Of a stretch of 64,000 nt of DNA, positions 44,093 through 55,455 are shown piece after piece (positions within the stretch are counted from its first letter, which is position 1; each line of letters starts with the position of its first letter). The notes below the pieces were generated by a model. It ran no database searches, was not told the origin of the DNA, and saw only the letters and a list, made by a program, of their open reading frames with translations. The stretch lies in the NCBI GenBank assembly GCA_017311315.1, contig CM029663.1, positions 22,429,412 to 22,493,411 on the forward strand, written 5' to 3'. Source of the DNA: Dendrocalamus latiflorus (lineage: Eukaryota > Streptophyta > Magnoliopsida > Poales > Poaceae). Both the position numbers and the translations under genes were made by a program.

Positions 44093-45769
44093 CTCATATG
44101 TATGCTCGGCTCCATGTAATTTGTTTTGATTTTCTTTTGGGCGAATGCCTGGCTCCTTTGCTGATAGTTCAAGATGAACACATGCACACAACATATACTG
44201 CTAGTGTAGTAGTAAGCATCATAATCGTTCTCCTTTGGAGCTACAATAAATCATAGGACGTGAGCAACAACCATGTTTTTTCTCTTCTATTTTTGCTGTC
44301 AAGCTTTAGCCCGTGTCCAACGTACGCATTAGGCCCTGTTCTTTTCAACTTATAAAAGCTACTTTCAGCTTTTTACAATAAATTCTAAATGGTTTTAGCT
44401 TTTTGGCTTCTGAAATTCAGCTTTTTTATTTTTTTAGTCTTTATTTGGTTTTTCTTTTTTCCTTTATTCCTTTTCATTACCTCAAAAGATATAGAGTGTT
44501 TTCAATTTTTCTAAACTTTTTACTATTTTTTCTTATTTTTTAACTCATAAAAGCTAACATAGACGAAGAAGGCATAAACTGAGGCTTATAATATCACTTT
44601 AAAGCTCTGTTCTTCCAAGGTTCAAGACTTGTTTTTGTAACTATAACAAATGCTTGCTGCCAAGTTGATGCTCGCTAGTTTGCATGGCAATCAAGTGTCG
44701 GTCCTGCTAATTTTTTTTCACCTCGTAAGATGCATAGGAAGGAAACTTCCTAGTATCATTTGCGGACGATACGTGTCCCGGTAACATGCAGATCAAGCGA
44801 CCCAATCATGGGGGAATGCATGCTTGTTAGTGGAATCTACGAAACGCGTACGCAGACACCCGTGAGGCCGTGGCGAGGCTGTCGGCAAGCAACTAAGCAA
44901 GCAGACAGACTGCAGCCGCGCGCGGCTCCTGCTCGGTTGATGCTGAAAAGATGTAGTTTATGATTGAAAATATACTGTATCTGGCTAAAATTTTATTGTA
45001 GCTGAAGGTGGCTTATTTGGCGTAATTAAATTTAAAAAAATTAAAAAAATAGAAAAAAATATGTTAGCTCATCTCGGACAACGCCAATGAATACAGGAAA
45101 AAAGAACCAGTAAAAAACTCAAAAAAGGCGAAAAAATCAGAAAAAGACGAAATTTATGAATAGTGAAAATAAGCCAGAAGTTAAAGCTGAAACGAGCGGG
45201 GTACGCACTCCCCTTGCAGCAAGCTTGCACCCCCGGCCTAGGAAGAAAACATGAACAGTTAAACTTCGCGTGAACACACCAGTCAGAGTCGTTTTTTACT
45301 CTGTTCTTTTATCCTTAATATTGTTGATTTTTTTACGGTTTCGAGATACGACTTTGATTGTCATCTTTATAACTTTATATTAAGATATATTAATAAAATT
45401 ATAATATTATCAAAGTATTTTTAACGATAAATTTAGTGATATAATTCTCGTATAACCAATCTAGATAATTTTAAATTTATTAGTGATTAGCTTTATAAAA
45501 TTTAACGGTATGAATTCTATAAAGTTAAGTATAAAAGAATAGTGTCGTAGCTGACTGATTGGTCCCCCTATCTCCTACTACAGTATCGTTTTTCCGACCG
45601 ACATGTATGGTCGATTGGTGTCCTCGTGGATTGATTGTTTGTTTACAATCGGATCTGCTGATTTGGGTATCTTCTGACCGGTCAGTTTTGTCTCCTACTC
45701 GGTTGTCCTCTCTCTGCTTCCGAAGGGGCGTGTTCCTCAAAGCATCCTAAACTCTTCACAAGACGTTAA
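44093..45769. other. Intergenic with low-complexity AT-rich repeats
   Basis: Stretches at 44330-44640 (CCCTGTTCTTTTCAACTTATAAAAGC-type start) and 44960-45200 look like decayed short transposon ends. The ORF at 44760-44963 has no recognisable feature. No gene is supported. Confidence 0.45.
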
Positions 45770-46738
45770 GAGCAACTCCAGCAGGCCCCTACTAGAGCCC
45801 TCAAAACTCAAATTTGAGGGCTTGAGCCAAAAAACGAGCTCCAGCAGAGCCCCTACTAGAGCCCTCAAATTTGAGGAGGCCCTCAAATCACCCTCCCACC
45901 CCTCATTCCTAGGGGCCCCCTACTCCGGCTCTCATTTTTCAGCTTTCCTCGTTTTTTGTGGAACATTTGTGCTTTCAATTTAAATTCGGAACAAATTTGA
46001 ATTTAAATTTGAATATTCGTATTTGAATTCATATTTGAATTCGGAACAAATTTGAATTTAAATTTAAATGTTATGTGATGAACTTTGTGCTTTCAATTTA
46101 AATTCGGAACAAATTTGAATTTAAATTTGAATATTCGTATTTGAATTCGTATTTGAATTTAAATTTGAATGTTATGTGATGAACTTTGTGCTTTCAATTT
46201 AAATTCGGAACAAATTTGAATTTAAATTTGAATATTCGTATTTGAATTCGGAACAAATTTGAATTTAAATTTGGATGTTATGTGATGAACTTTGTGCTTT
46301 CAATTTAAATTCGGAACAAATTTGAATTTAAATTTGAATATTCGTATTTGAATTCATATTTGTGCTTTCAATTTAAATTCGGAATAAATTTGAATTTAAA
46401 TTTGAATATTCGTATTTGAATTCGGAACAAATTTGAATGTTATGTGATGAACTTTGTGCTTTCAATTTAAATTCGGAACAAATTTGAATTTAAATTTGAA
46501 TTCATATATTTAAATATTGTCCCTCATTGTGAAATCATAAATATTTTATTATGTATTGTGCTTTTGTCCCATACATATGCGTATAGTGTGTGAGGAAATA
46601 GAGGGAATTGAGAAGTAGGGGCCCTGTTTTGAGGGCTCCTGCTGGAGTGCAGCCCAAAAAACAGGGCCCTCAAAAGTAGGGGGAGCCCTCAAATGAAAAG
46701 TAGGGGCCCTGTTTTGAGGGCTACTGCTGGAGTTGCTC
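45770..46738. mobile_element. PIF/Harbinger-type MITE, copy 2, with internal minisatellite
   Basis: Ends GAGCAACTCCAGCAG and a near-identical inverted counterpart match the element at 8107-8459. The flanks read GTTAA on the left and TTAATCG on the right, so a 3-bp TTA or TAA duplication fits either way. The outer parts contain CCCTCAAAA-type motifs. The middle has been expanded by a tandem array, giving 969 bp against 353 bp for the other copy. Confidence 0.82.
45955..46510. repeat. AT-rich minisatellite inside the MITE
   Basis: About six copies of a unit containing TTTGTGCTTTCAATTTAAA, a TTCGGAACAAATTTGAATTT block and an ATTCGTATTTGAATTC block. Copies start near 45967, 46082, 46186, 46287, 46362 and 46454. 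Unit length varies from about 75 to 115 bases. Confidence 0.88.
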
Positions 46739-47810
46739 TTAATCGTACCCACTACCAAGGCATCCTAAACTCTTAGACCATATGGTTAGGTCTAGGATTT
46801 TTATGATGATAAATAATTGACAACATTGCTTAGTATTGTTATTTGAGTCGTGTGCGTGTGTGCGTGGATTAATGTCGGTCAAGTTAGTGAGAACTTGTGC
46901 CGGAAAAAACGTTCTTTGGTCTTTGCATGTGCAGGTTAGGCGTGGAGACGATCATGATCGGTGACGAGAAAGACCGGGACTAGGAGGGGGAAATCTGAGG
47001 TCTAGACGGCCGAGGATGTCACGAGGTGGTCGGGCTCACGCTGGAGCTCATGGAGGTCAAAGGTGGATGATGCGTGGAGAAGATACAGGAGGTGCGGTCC
47101 TGGAGGCTTCGACACGTGATGAGTTGGAGAAGTTGTAGTTGGAATTTTGAAAAACCCGTGTTAGAAAAGGTTTCGGGTCCCTTATTTGTTGGAATTGGAA
47201 TTGGATTAGAACTCGTAGGCTTGGGATAAGCCCATGTTTTGAGCCCTAGACTATAAAAAGAGAGGTGGGGTTGGAGGTTAACCCCGTGCCTTTTGGAGAA
47301 ATTAATTTCGTGCTAGGGTTTAGGGATATCAAGAGAGGCACTTTGTAGCCACTATGATTTAGAAAGAAAAAAAATAGATCTATTCTAAAAAGAAATTGCA
47401 GGCGACGTTTTTGTTTCACGTAGTTCGACGTCATCGTCAGAGACTCGGCTCGCTTAGCGCTACGCGTTTTGGTTTGCGTCGTCTCATCTTCTTCCGCCGC
47501 ATGCGAGTACGCACTGGTTTTGCTTCAGGCGATCGCTACGCACGGCAGCGGGCCTCGGGCCAGCGCATGTGTGCGTGGGGCGTTTGCTCAGTCGGCTTTG
47601 TTCATCGTTCGTGAAGCAGCAGCACGTCGTCGGTTGGTGTGCTGGAATCAACGAGATCAAACAGCAGTAGCAGTACGTGGCGTTCACGAAGTAAGCAAGT
47701 TGCTGCTGTCGATCTAACCTCCAAGCATTGCTCAGGAAAAAGTTTTTTCTTTCTACCTTGGATTCCGTGCAATAACATGAGCACAACTTGTTTCTTCTGG
47801 ACGCGCACAA
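46739..47810 (+). other. Retrotransposon-like remnant flanking copia C
   Basis: No coding region. The stretch has a TATA-like CTATAAAAAGAGAGG near 47250 followed by a leader-like GGGTTTAGGG region, so it resembles an old LTR or leader. It is interrupted by copia C and resumes at 54474. ORFs at 47396-47820 have no recognisable domain. Confidence 0.4.
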
Positions 47811-47815
47811 GGAAG

Positions 47816-48311
47816 TGTTAGAATGATCTCAGGGCATTTGGCCGCAAATGCCCCCCTCTCCCCTTGACCGCGTCCTGATTGGGGGCGCCCAGCCCAATAG
47901 GCTGGTGGGCCCCTGTCGCCAGCGCCATATAAAACAGAGGTGGGGGCCGGGGCGGCATGAAAACCAAGGTTCACCGTGCCGCCGCCAGGCCCACCGACAA
48001 AACCCTAGACCCGATCTAAGAGGGGGCGCTCCAGCGACGGGAAGACCCACCGCCATCCGCCGCCAAGGAGATCACCGCCGCTCGGGAGACGCCGGCCGCC
48101 AGGGAGACGCCGCTCCTCTTCCCCGACCGTCGCTGCCCGTGCGCAAAGCTTCACCGAGCGTACCCGCGATGGCCAACCCCTCCTCCTCTACATCGGACGG
48201 TTAGTACCTCTCTCTCTCTCCCTCTCGGATTACCTCAAGAACCCTAGAGAAACAAGCACCCCGCTAGATCTAACCTAGGAGATCCTAAAAGCTAAAGAAC
48301 TAAATCTAACA
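47816..48311 (+). repeat. 5' LTR of copia C
   Basis: 496 bp, TGTTAGAATGATC to AATCTAACA. A TATA box, TATAAAA, lies at 47928-47934. A GAGAGA/CTCTCT pyrimidine tract lies in the last 120 bases. Confidence 0.93.
47928..47934 (+). promoter_or_regulatory. TATA box of copia C LTR
   Basis: TATAAAA in a GC-rich context; the 3' LTR has the same motif near 54091. Confidence 0.65.
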
Positions 48312-48312
48312 A

Positions 48313-48324
48313 TGGTATCAGAGC
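48313..48324 (+). other. Primer-binding site of copia C
   Basis: TGGTATCAGAGC, complementary to initiator tRNA-Met, starts two bases after the LTR. Confidence 0.9.
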
Positions 48325-49598
48325 GACTAGGCGTAGATCTAGACGGGGAAAAGAAAAAGAAAGAAAAAGAGGGGAAGGACGAACCCTAACCCTAACCCGA
48401 ACCCTAACCCTAGAAAAGAAAAGTCATGGACTTACCTGGCCGTCGTCGTCGCTGGCGTGCGGGAGATCGGCCGAGCCTTGGGCTCGCCGGCGCTCCACGT
48501 ACGGGCCACCGTCGACGCGCGGGACAGATCCGAGCGCGCGCGCTCGGAGGGGCGCCGACACGGAGCCGCTCGACGGCGGCGCGCTCCCTCACAGGGGAGC
48601 GCGCACGCCGGCGAGAGGGCCCATGGCGGCGCCGGTCTTCTTCTCCTTCTCCGACGGCATGGACGAAGTCGCCGCCGCCGCCGTCGCTTCGCTCGCTCGG
48701 GTGCGGAGAGAGAGAGAGGGGAGATGCAGAATGTTTTAGGGTTTCGGGGGGCGTCCGTCGCGGCGGTTTTGTTCGGGCGATTTTCGCTCGCAGACGTTGG
48801 ATGGCGACGGAAGGCTCAGATCGCGCCAAGCCGCGCGGACTTCTTTCGGCCCAGGCGGGCAGAGCAAATCCCGGCCCAGGCCCAGGTTGCGGCCGGGCAC
48901 GGGGACAGCGCGACGCGCGCGCGCACAGCTGCGCTGGGTGAGGCTGCCCTAGGCAGCGCGTGGGCGAGTGAGGCCGCGCGCCTTCGGGCGCGCGAGCAGG
49001 CCGCCGAGGCCGCGTGAGCAGGCCAACGAGGCCGCGAGCGGGCAGGCCGCCGTGGGCCGTGGACCGGGCCGAACAGACTGAAATGCCCGGATGAACAGTA
49101 AACCCAGGAAAAGAGTGTTTAATTAATTTCAGAAGTATTTTTTGATGAATTTGATTGAAATTTGATCCAAATCTCTGTAAATTTTTGCACCAACGTGTAT
49201 ATTTTTTCAGAGATTAAATGTGTACTGTATAATGCTTCTGAATTTTGAATTATTTTAGAATAATTATAGTTTCCGCTGCAAAAGTTAATGTTGATTGATT
49301 TTCATTATTAAATTCGAACCAACGGGAGAATTTAATTTTGGAAAAATAGAGATAAATCCCAGATAATTATGATATTGTTATTTTCTGACCAACGTTGATA
49401 ATAACAATATTATAATTTTTAATTGATGATTTTTATGCATTATTTCTATTTCTGCCCAACGGTGATGTAGATTTAATGTATAGATAAAATTGATTTAAAT
49501 TGTATGTCGTATTTTTTACCAACGTTGGAAATAAGGCATATAATTTTGCTGTTACGTTCTCACTTTATTTGAACTAAATTTCAGGCGGATACAACTTG
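48325..49598 (+). other. Leader of copia C
   Basis: Between primer-binding site and gag. It has a telomere-like CCCTAA cluster at 48384-48412, a GC-rich block at 48430-49080 with several long but unconvincing ORFs, and an AT-rich block at 49080-49590 with repeated CCAACG motifs. It ends in a pyrimidine-rich stretch and TTTCAG at 49578-49583, shortly before the gag ATG, which resembles an intron acceptor. Confidence 0.6.
48431..48790 (-). other. Possible captured host first exon, antisense in the copia C leader
   Basis: Read on the minus strand, the GC-rich block resembles a plant 5' UTR (AAACCCTAAAACATTCTGC, then a CTCTCTCT tract), then an ATG-containing GC-rich exon, then a perfect splice donor CAG|GTAAGT at 48430-48438. 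This order is what the start of a host gene looks like. The coding part is broken or unrecognised. Confidence 0.3.
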
Positions 49599-52500
49599 AT
49601 GGGTTGTATCAGAGAGATCCCCACTCTCAAAGGAGATAATTATGGAGAGTGGAAGAAAAAGATAGACTTAGCGTTTATCTTGGCTGAGGTGGACTGGGTC
49701 CTCACTACAGCACGTCCCACTGAGCCTATGGCACCAGTGAGGGATCAAAATGAGGATGATACTGCTTGGCAGAAAAGACAGAGGGATCATGCTCCCTTAC
49801 AGATGTCTTATGATCTTGATCATAAGAAATGGACCACAGCCAACAAGTAATGTATGGTTGTGATAAAAAACACAATTGAGCCTGCAATTGTGGGCTCAAT
49901 TGCAGAGTGTGACACTGTCACAGAGTACCTTGATAAGATAAAGAGTCAGTTTACTGGCTCTTCAAAGACTTATGCTACACAGCTGATTAAACAGCTTGTG
50001 ACAGAAAGGTACTCTGGTGGTGGCAGTGGCTTAAGAGAGCACATACTGAGGATGAGCAACTTAGCATCTAAGCTTAAACCAATGGATTTGGCTCTCAAGG
50101 ATGAGTTCCTTATTCATTTGGTTTTTGCTTCCTTACCCAAAAAGTTTGACACATTTGTTGTCAACTACAATATGCAGCCCGCGAAATGGGACTTGGAAAA
50201 ATGCATAGCTATGTGTGTGCAAGAGGAGGAAAGAATTAAATCCTCACATGGTGGTTTTATCAACTATGTGAAGGATAATAAGAAAAAGAATTTCAACAGT
50301 AACTCCTTCTCAAAGAACAAGGGAAAAGCCTCTGTCCATCAGCCTCAACAGAATAAGTTTGCTGTAGACAAAGATCAATGTCTTCACTGCAAGAAGACAG
50401 GACACTACAAGAAGAACTGTCCTGATTACTTAAAGATGATAATGGCAAAGAAAGGTGAGAACATTATTACCTTTATAAATGAATGCCTGTATGTGCAATA
50501 TTCGAAATCCACTTGGTGGATTGACTCAGGAGCAACTGTTCATGTTGCTAATTCCTTACAGGGATTCCGTTCGACGAGGACTACACAAAGAAACGAAAGA
50601 TGCATTAAAGTTGCAAATGGAGTCCAAGCTGAAGTTGAAGCCATTGGCGATCTTTCATTAGAGTTAGCTAATGGCTCCAATCTTTTACTTAGAGATGTCC
50701 TTTTTGTTCCCTCTTTACAGAGGAATTTGATTAGTGTTTCAAATTTGGACAAAGATGGTTATGATTGTAATTTTGGAAATGGCAAGTGTGAAATAATGTT
50801 TAATAAAGAATGTGTTGGTCTTGCCATCTTACAGAATGAGCTTTATTTGTTATCATTATGTGATGATGTGAATGTTGTATGCGATAATGGGAACGTCGCG
50901 TGCGAGAAAGTGATTGAATCCTCGTCTATGAATGTAAACAGAAAACGAAAGAGAACTCTAGATGAGTCGTCGAAATTATGGCACTGTCGTTTAGGCCATA
51001 TTTCGAGGGGGAGAATAGAAAGACTAGTTAAGAATGATATTCTTCCTCCATTAGAGTTCTCAGACTTAGAACAATGCAGAGAATGCATTAAAGGAAAATA
51101 TGTAAAGAAAATTAAAAAAGACGCTAAAAGAAGCACAGGAGTTCTACAAATTATTCACACAGATATTTGTGGTCCTTTTCCTGTGAAAAGTGTGGATGGA
51201 TATGACTCGTTCATAACATTCACGGATGATTACTCTCGTTATGGATATATTTATCCAATCAAAGAAAGAAATGAAGCCTTGGATAAATTCAAGATATTTA
51301 AGGCTGAAATTGAAAACCAACACGATTTAAAGATTAAGATAGTCCGATCTGATCGTGGGGGGGGGGAGTACTACGGTCGACATACCCCATATGGACAAGT
51401 TCCTGGACCTTTTACAAGGTTTTTACAGGAAAATGGAATAGTGGCCCAGTATTCTACACCGGGCGAACCTCAGCAAAATGGAGTAGCTGAAAGACGCAAC
51501 CGTACCCTGATGGATATGGTGCGAAGCATGATGAGCTACTCCACACTGCCACTGAGTTTATGGATGGAGGCGTTGAAAACCGCCATTCATATTCTCAACA
51601 GAGTGCCTAGTAAGTCGGTGCCCAAAACACCGTACGAGATGTGGACAGGAAGAGTTCCCTCACTAAATCACTTACGTGTGTGGGGGAGTCCTGCTGAGGC
51701 TAAAGTATTTAACCCAAACCTTGGGAAACTTGATCCCAAAATAGTAAGTTGCCATTTCATTGGCTACCCTGAAAAGTCAAAAGGTTTTCGTTTCTACTGT
51801 CCAGACAGATATACAAAGTTTGTAGAAACGAGACACGCTGTCTTCTTAGAGGATGAAATGATGAGAGGAAGTATGGTAGCTCGTGAGATTGACCTTGAAG
51901 AGAAGCGGGCGTATGCGCCCACTCCGATGATTCAAGAGCCATTCTTCACACTACCTGCTGTCGCTGCACCGACGGTGCAAGACACTGTGGTGCCAGCACC
52001 TGTTATTGTTCCCCCTGTGGGAACAATGAATGATAATGAGGAACCTGTTTTACAGGATCCTATAGAACCTATTGCCACAGATGAGGGGGAGCAACAGCAG
52101 CCTCAAACAGAAAATGTACCAAATGAGGAGGCCCTTAGGAGGTCTCAAAGAGTAAGAAGATCAGCTATTTCTGATGATTATCAGATTTATCATACAGAGG
52201 AATTTCAAATGGAGGATGATCCTACCTCATTTGAAGAAGCCATGAGAAGCGAAAATTCCTCAAAATGGCTTGAGGCCATGGAAGAGGAAATGAGGTCCAT
52301 GAAGGCTAATAAAGTTTGGGACTTGGAAATTATTCCTAAAGGAGCCAAAACAGTAGGCTGTAAATGGGTCTACAAGACAAAGCTTGACTACCAAGGGAAT
52401 ATAGAAAGATACAAAGCGCGACTTGTGGCAAAAGGATTTACGCAAAGAGAAGGGATTGATTACAATGAGACTTTTTCTCCAGTCTCATGTAAAGATTCCT

Positions 52501-53783
52501 TCAGAATCATAATGGCATTAGTAGCACATTATGATTTAGAGTTACATCAGATGGATGTAAAGACGGCATTTCTTAATGGGGATTTGGAGGAAAATGTTTA
52601 CATGGCACAACCGAAAGGTTTTGTCGTGGAAGGAAATGAAAGAATGGGATGCCGCCTAATGAAATCGATTTATGGGTTAAAGCAAGCTTCAAGACAGTGG
52701 TACTTGAAGTTTGACAGTACAATAAGAAAATTTGGGTTTAAAAAGAATGTAGAGGACAACTGTGTTTATGCAAAGTTTATAGATGGGAAGTTTATCTTCC
52801 TAATCCTGTATGTGGATGATATCCTACTAGCTAGTAGTGATGTCAGTCTGCTACTGGAGACAAAGAAGTTTTTGTCCTCAAACTTTGATATGAAAGATAT
52901 TGGTGAAGCTTCGTTCGTTCTAGAGATCGAAATTCACCGGGATAGAAACAAGGGGATATTGGGACTGTCACAAAAGGCATACATAGAGAAAGTCTTAAAG
53001 AAATTTGGTATGCATAAAAGTAGTCCTTCACCAGCACCTATAGTCAAGGGCGACAGATATGGGGATTTTCAATGCCCCAGGAACCAATGTGAGATCGATC
53101 AAATGAAAGCGGTTCCATATGCTTCAGCTGTCGGAAGCTTATAGTATGCTCAAGTATGCACACGCCCTGACTTAGCATTTGTTACCGGGTTACTTGGCAG
53201 ATTCCAGAGCAATCCTGGAATAGAACATTGGAAATTGATAAAGAAAGTCTTGCGTTATTTGCAAGGAACAAAAGGCCTCATGATGACATACAGAAGATCA
53301 GATTTACTCCATATAGTGGGGTATACAGATTCTGATTTTGCGGGAGATGATAGAAAGTCTACATCCGGATATGTGTTCACTCTCGCTGGAGGAGCTATAT
53401 CGTGGAAAAGCTCAAAGCAAACCGTCACTACATCGTCCAGAATGTATGCCGAGTTTGTAGCATGTTATGAGGCTACGGGGCAGGTGAATTGGCCAAAGAA
53501 GTTCATACCCGGTTTAAAAGTGGTTGACGACATCAATAGACCACTTAAGTTGTACTGCGATAATGAACCCGCAGTAACGTATGCCCACAACAATAAGTCA
53601 AGTGGTGCTGCCAAACACATTGACATAAAGTACTATGTTGTGAAAGATAAAGTTCGGGATCAAATTATAAGTCTTGAGCACATAAGTACCGCAAAGATGT
53701 TAGCGGATCCGCTTACTAAAGGCTTACCACCCAACGTGTTCAGAGAACATGTAGCCGGCATGGGTTTAAGGGAAAGCCTATGA
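49599..53783 (+). pseudogene. Gag-Pol of copia C with two in-frame stops
   Basis: A single frame from ATG 49599 to TGA 53781-53783, interrupted only by TAA at 49848-49850 (after codon 83) and TAG at 53142-53144 (near codon 1182). Domains in order: UBN2-type Gag (GDNYGEWKKKIDLAF at the start); a CCHC knuckle CLHCKKTGHYKKNC near residue 261; protease DSG near 309; GAG-pre-integrase LWHCRLGHISRGR; integrase core with DICGPF near 522, DRGGGEYYGRH and NGVAERRNRT; reverse transcriptase with VAKGFTQREGIDY and YVDD near 1072; and RNase H with YTDSDFAGDDRKSTSGY after the second stop. The first stop would abolish all Gag-Pol synthesis unless read through, so the copy is probably non-autonomous. Confidence 0.93.
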
Positions 53784-53957
53784 TACCTGGACTAAAAGAT
53801 GGTCCAAAAGATTAAAGTAACTATTTCAGAACAGAGAGGTGTATTGTAGCTGTTGAATCTATCGGCGATTGACCATGACGATGAGACATGTTCTATGCAC
53901 TAATCTGTGATGGAATGTGTAAAGGCAAAAGTAATTAAAGATAAAGTATAGATTGAG

Positions 53958-53971
53958 ATCAAGGGGGAGAA
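53958..53971 (+). other. Polypurine tract of copia C
   Basis: AAGGGGGAGA directly before the 3' LTR. Confidence 0.85.
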
Positions 53972-54468
53972 TGTTAGAATGATCTCAGGGCATTTGGCCC
54001 CAACGGCCAAATGCCCCCCTCTCCCCTTGACCGCGCTCTGATCGGGGGCGCCCAGCCCAATAGGCTGGTGGGCCCCTGTCGCCAGCGCCATATAAAACAA
54101 AGGTGGGGGCCGGGGCGGCATGAAAACCAAGGTTCACCGTGCCGCCGCCAGACCCACCGACAAAACCCTAGACCCGATCTAAGAGGGGGCGCTCAGCGAC
54201 GGGAAGACCCACCGCCATCCGCCGCCAAGGAGATCACCGCCGCTCGGGAGACGCCGGCCGCCAGGGAGACGCCGCTCCTCTTCCCCGACCGTCGCTGCCC
54301 GTGCGCAGAGCTTCACCGAGCGTACCCGCGATGGCCAACCCCTCCTCTACGTCGGACGGTTAGTACCTCTCTCTCTCCCTCTCGGATTACCTCAAGAACC
54401 CTAGAGAAACAAGCACCCCGCTAGATCTAACCTAGGAGATCCTAAAAGCTAAAGAACTAAATCTAACA
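53972..54468 (+). repeat. 3' LTR of copia C
   Basis: 497 bp, TGTTAGAATGATC to AATCTAACA. It contains an 8-base insertion (CAACGGCC region) relative to the 5' LTR and a shorter CT tract. Confidence 0.93.
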
Positions 54469-54473
54469 GGAAG

Positions 54474-55019
54474 CACTAAAAAGACAAAACAGCATAGTAC
54501 TTTGTAGAGAGAGAGAGAGAGAGAAGAGTAAAAGTTAATACTATTCTTTTTGGCTAGTTTCTATTGTGTAGTTTTTGTGTTTTTTTTTCTGTCACTGCAG
54601 GTTAGTTCTCCAGAAAATATATAAAAAAATTCTGTTGCGTGCAATCATTCACCCCTCCCCTCTGATTGCCATTGACGATCCTACACTTCGCAAGGCGTTA
54701 ATCGTACCCACAGACCCCGGTAGGACTGTACCCTACAGATATTACAAACAGACCATGGTATCGGTAAGAAATTAGGTTTACACGTGTGCATAGTCAATGT
54801 TCTATAATTTTAAAATATACATAGTTTTGTACCATATTATCTAATCAAATAAAGGAAAGGCAATATATAAGATGAGATCATTACCACTCTTTAAAATATG
54901 CAACATTTAGATTGGGATAGATGAGAAGGACTTTGGCTAAACACATATGCACGCACGCACGCGTGTTTTTTCGCATGAAAATATCGTGTGACTTGTGGCA
55001 TGTTACTTTACGTAAATCA
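54474..55019. other. Intergenic/retrotransposon remnant
   Basis: Continues the flank broken by copia C. It contains a (GA)n run near 54508-54525 and a block at 54676-54707 similar to the sequence on both sides of the 45770-46738 MITE. No gene is visible. Confidence 0.4.
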
Positions 55020-55455
55020 ACTCCACCATTATTTTTGTGAACCATGCATTTCTATTTAATGGCGGCAGTTACCAGCGAGTGATTATAGTGCCCGTGAGAC
55101 GTGTAGGAGAAAACATAGAATTCCTCCAATCTTTCGTGCCGTGACGTGGCATGTCGTTTGGCAGACAAAGTCCATCTTTTCTTTTGCGAACTATGCATTT
55201 ATGTTTAATGAAACTAGTTACTAGTAATCGATTGTAGTTCTCTAAAAGGATCTGGAGACGTCTAGGAGAAAACACATAATTCCTCCTCCATTCTTCCATA
55301 CCGCAACATGGTGCGCCACTTAGCAGACCAGGTCCATATTTCTTTTTGTGAACCGTGCATTTTTGTTTAATGACGACAGTTACTAGTGAGTGATTGTAGT
55401 GGCCTTAAAAGGATTTGAAGACATCCAGGAGAAAACACAGAATTCCTCCATTCTT
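55020..55455. repeat. Tandem repeat, three diverged copies of about 150-160 bp
   Basis: Units start near 55036, 55184 and 55347, each with a GTGAACCATGCATTT-like start, TTTAATG, a GTTACTAG-like block, GGAGAAAACA and AATTCCTCC. Copies differ by substitutions and small indels. No coding capacity. Confidence 0.8.

Larger units (their letters stand above)
47816..54468 (+). mobile_element. Full-length Ty1/copia retrotransposon C
   Basis: A 6653-bp element with LTRs at 47816-48311 and 53972-54468 and an exact GGAAG duplication at 47811-47815 and 54469-54473. It has a primer-binding site, a 1.2-kb leader, one gag-pol frame with two in-frame stops, and a polypurine tract. The LTRs differ by about eight substitutions and four small indels by eye, making it moderately young. 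It is a different family from A1, B1 and B2. Confidence 0.95.

Noticed and set aside
45955..46510. CRISPR-like regularly spaced repeats
   Set aside because: The units are contiguous, AT-rich and of variable length inside a plant MITE, so this is a minisatellite.
47396..47821. Short ORFs on both strands at 47396-47821 as a small gene
   Set aside because: The frames overlap, lack domains and lie in a retrotransposon-like flank.
48426..49017. Two overlapping plus-strand ORFs of 171 and 186 aa
   Set aside because: They are in the GC-rich leader of copia C, in competing frames, Arg/Ala-rich, without domains.
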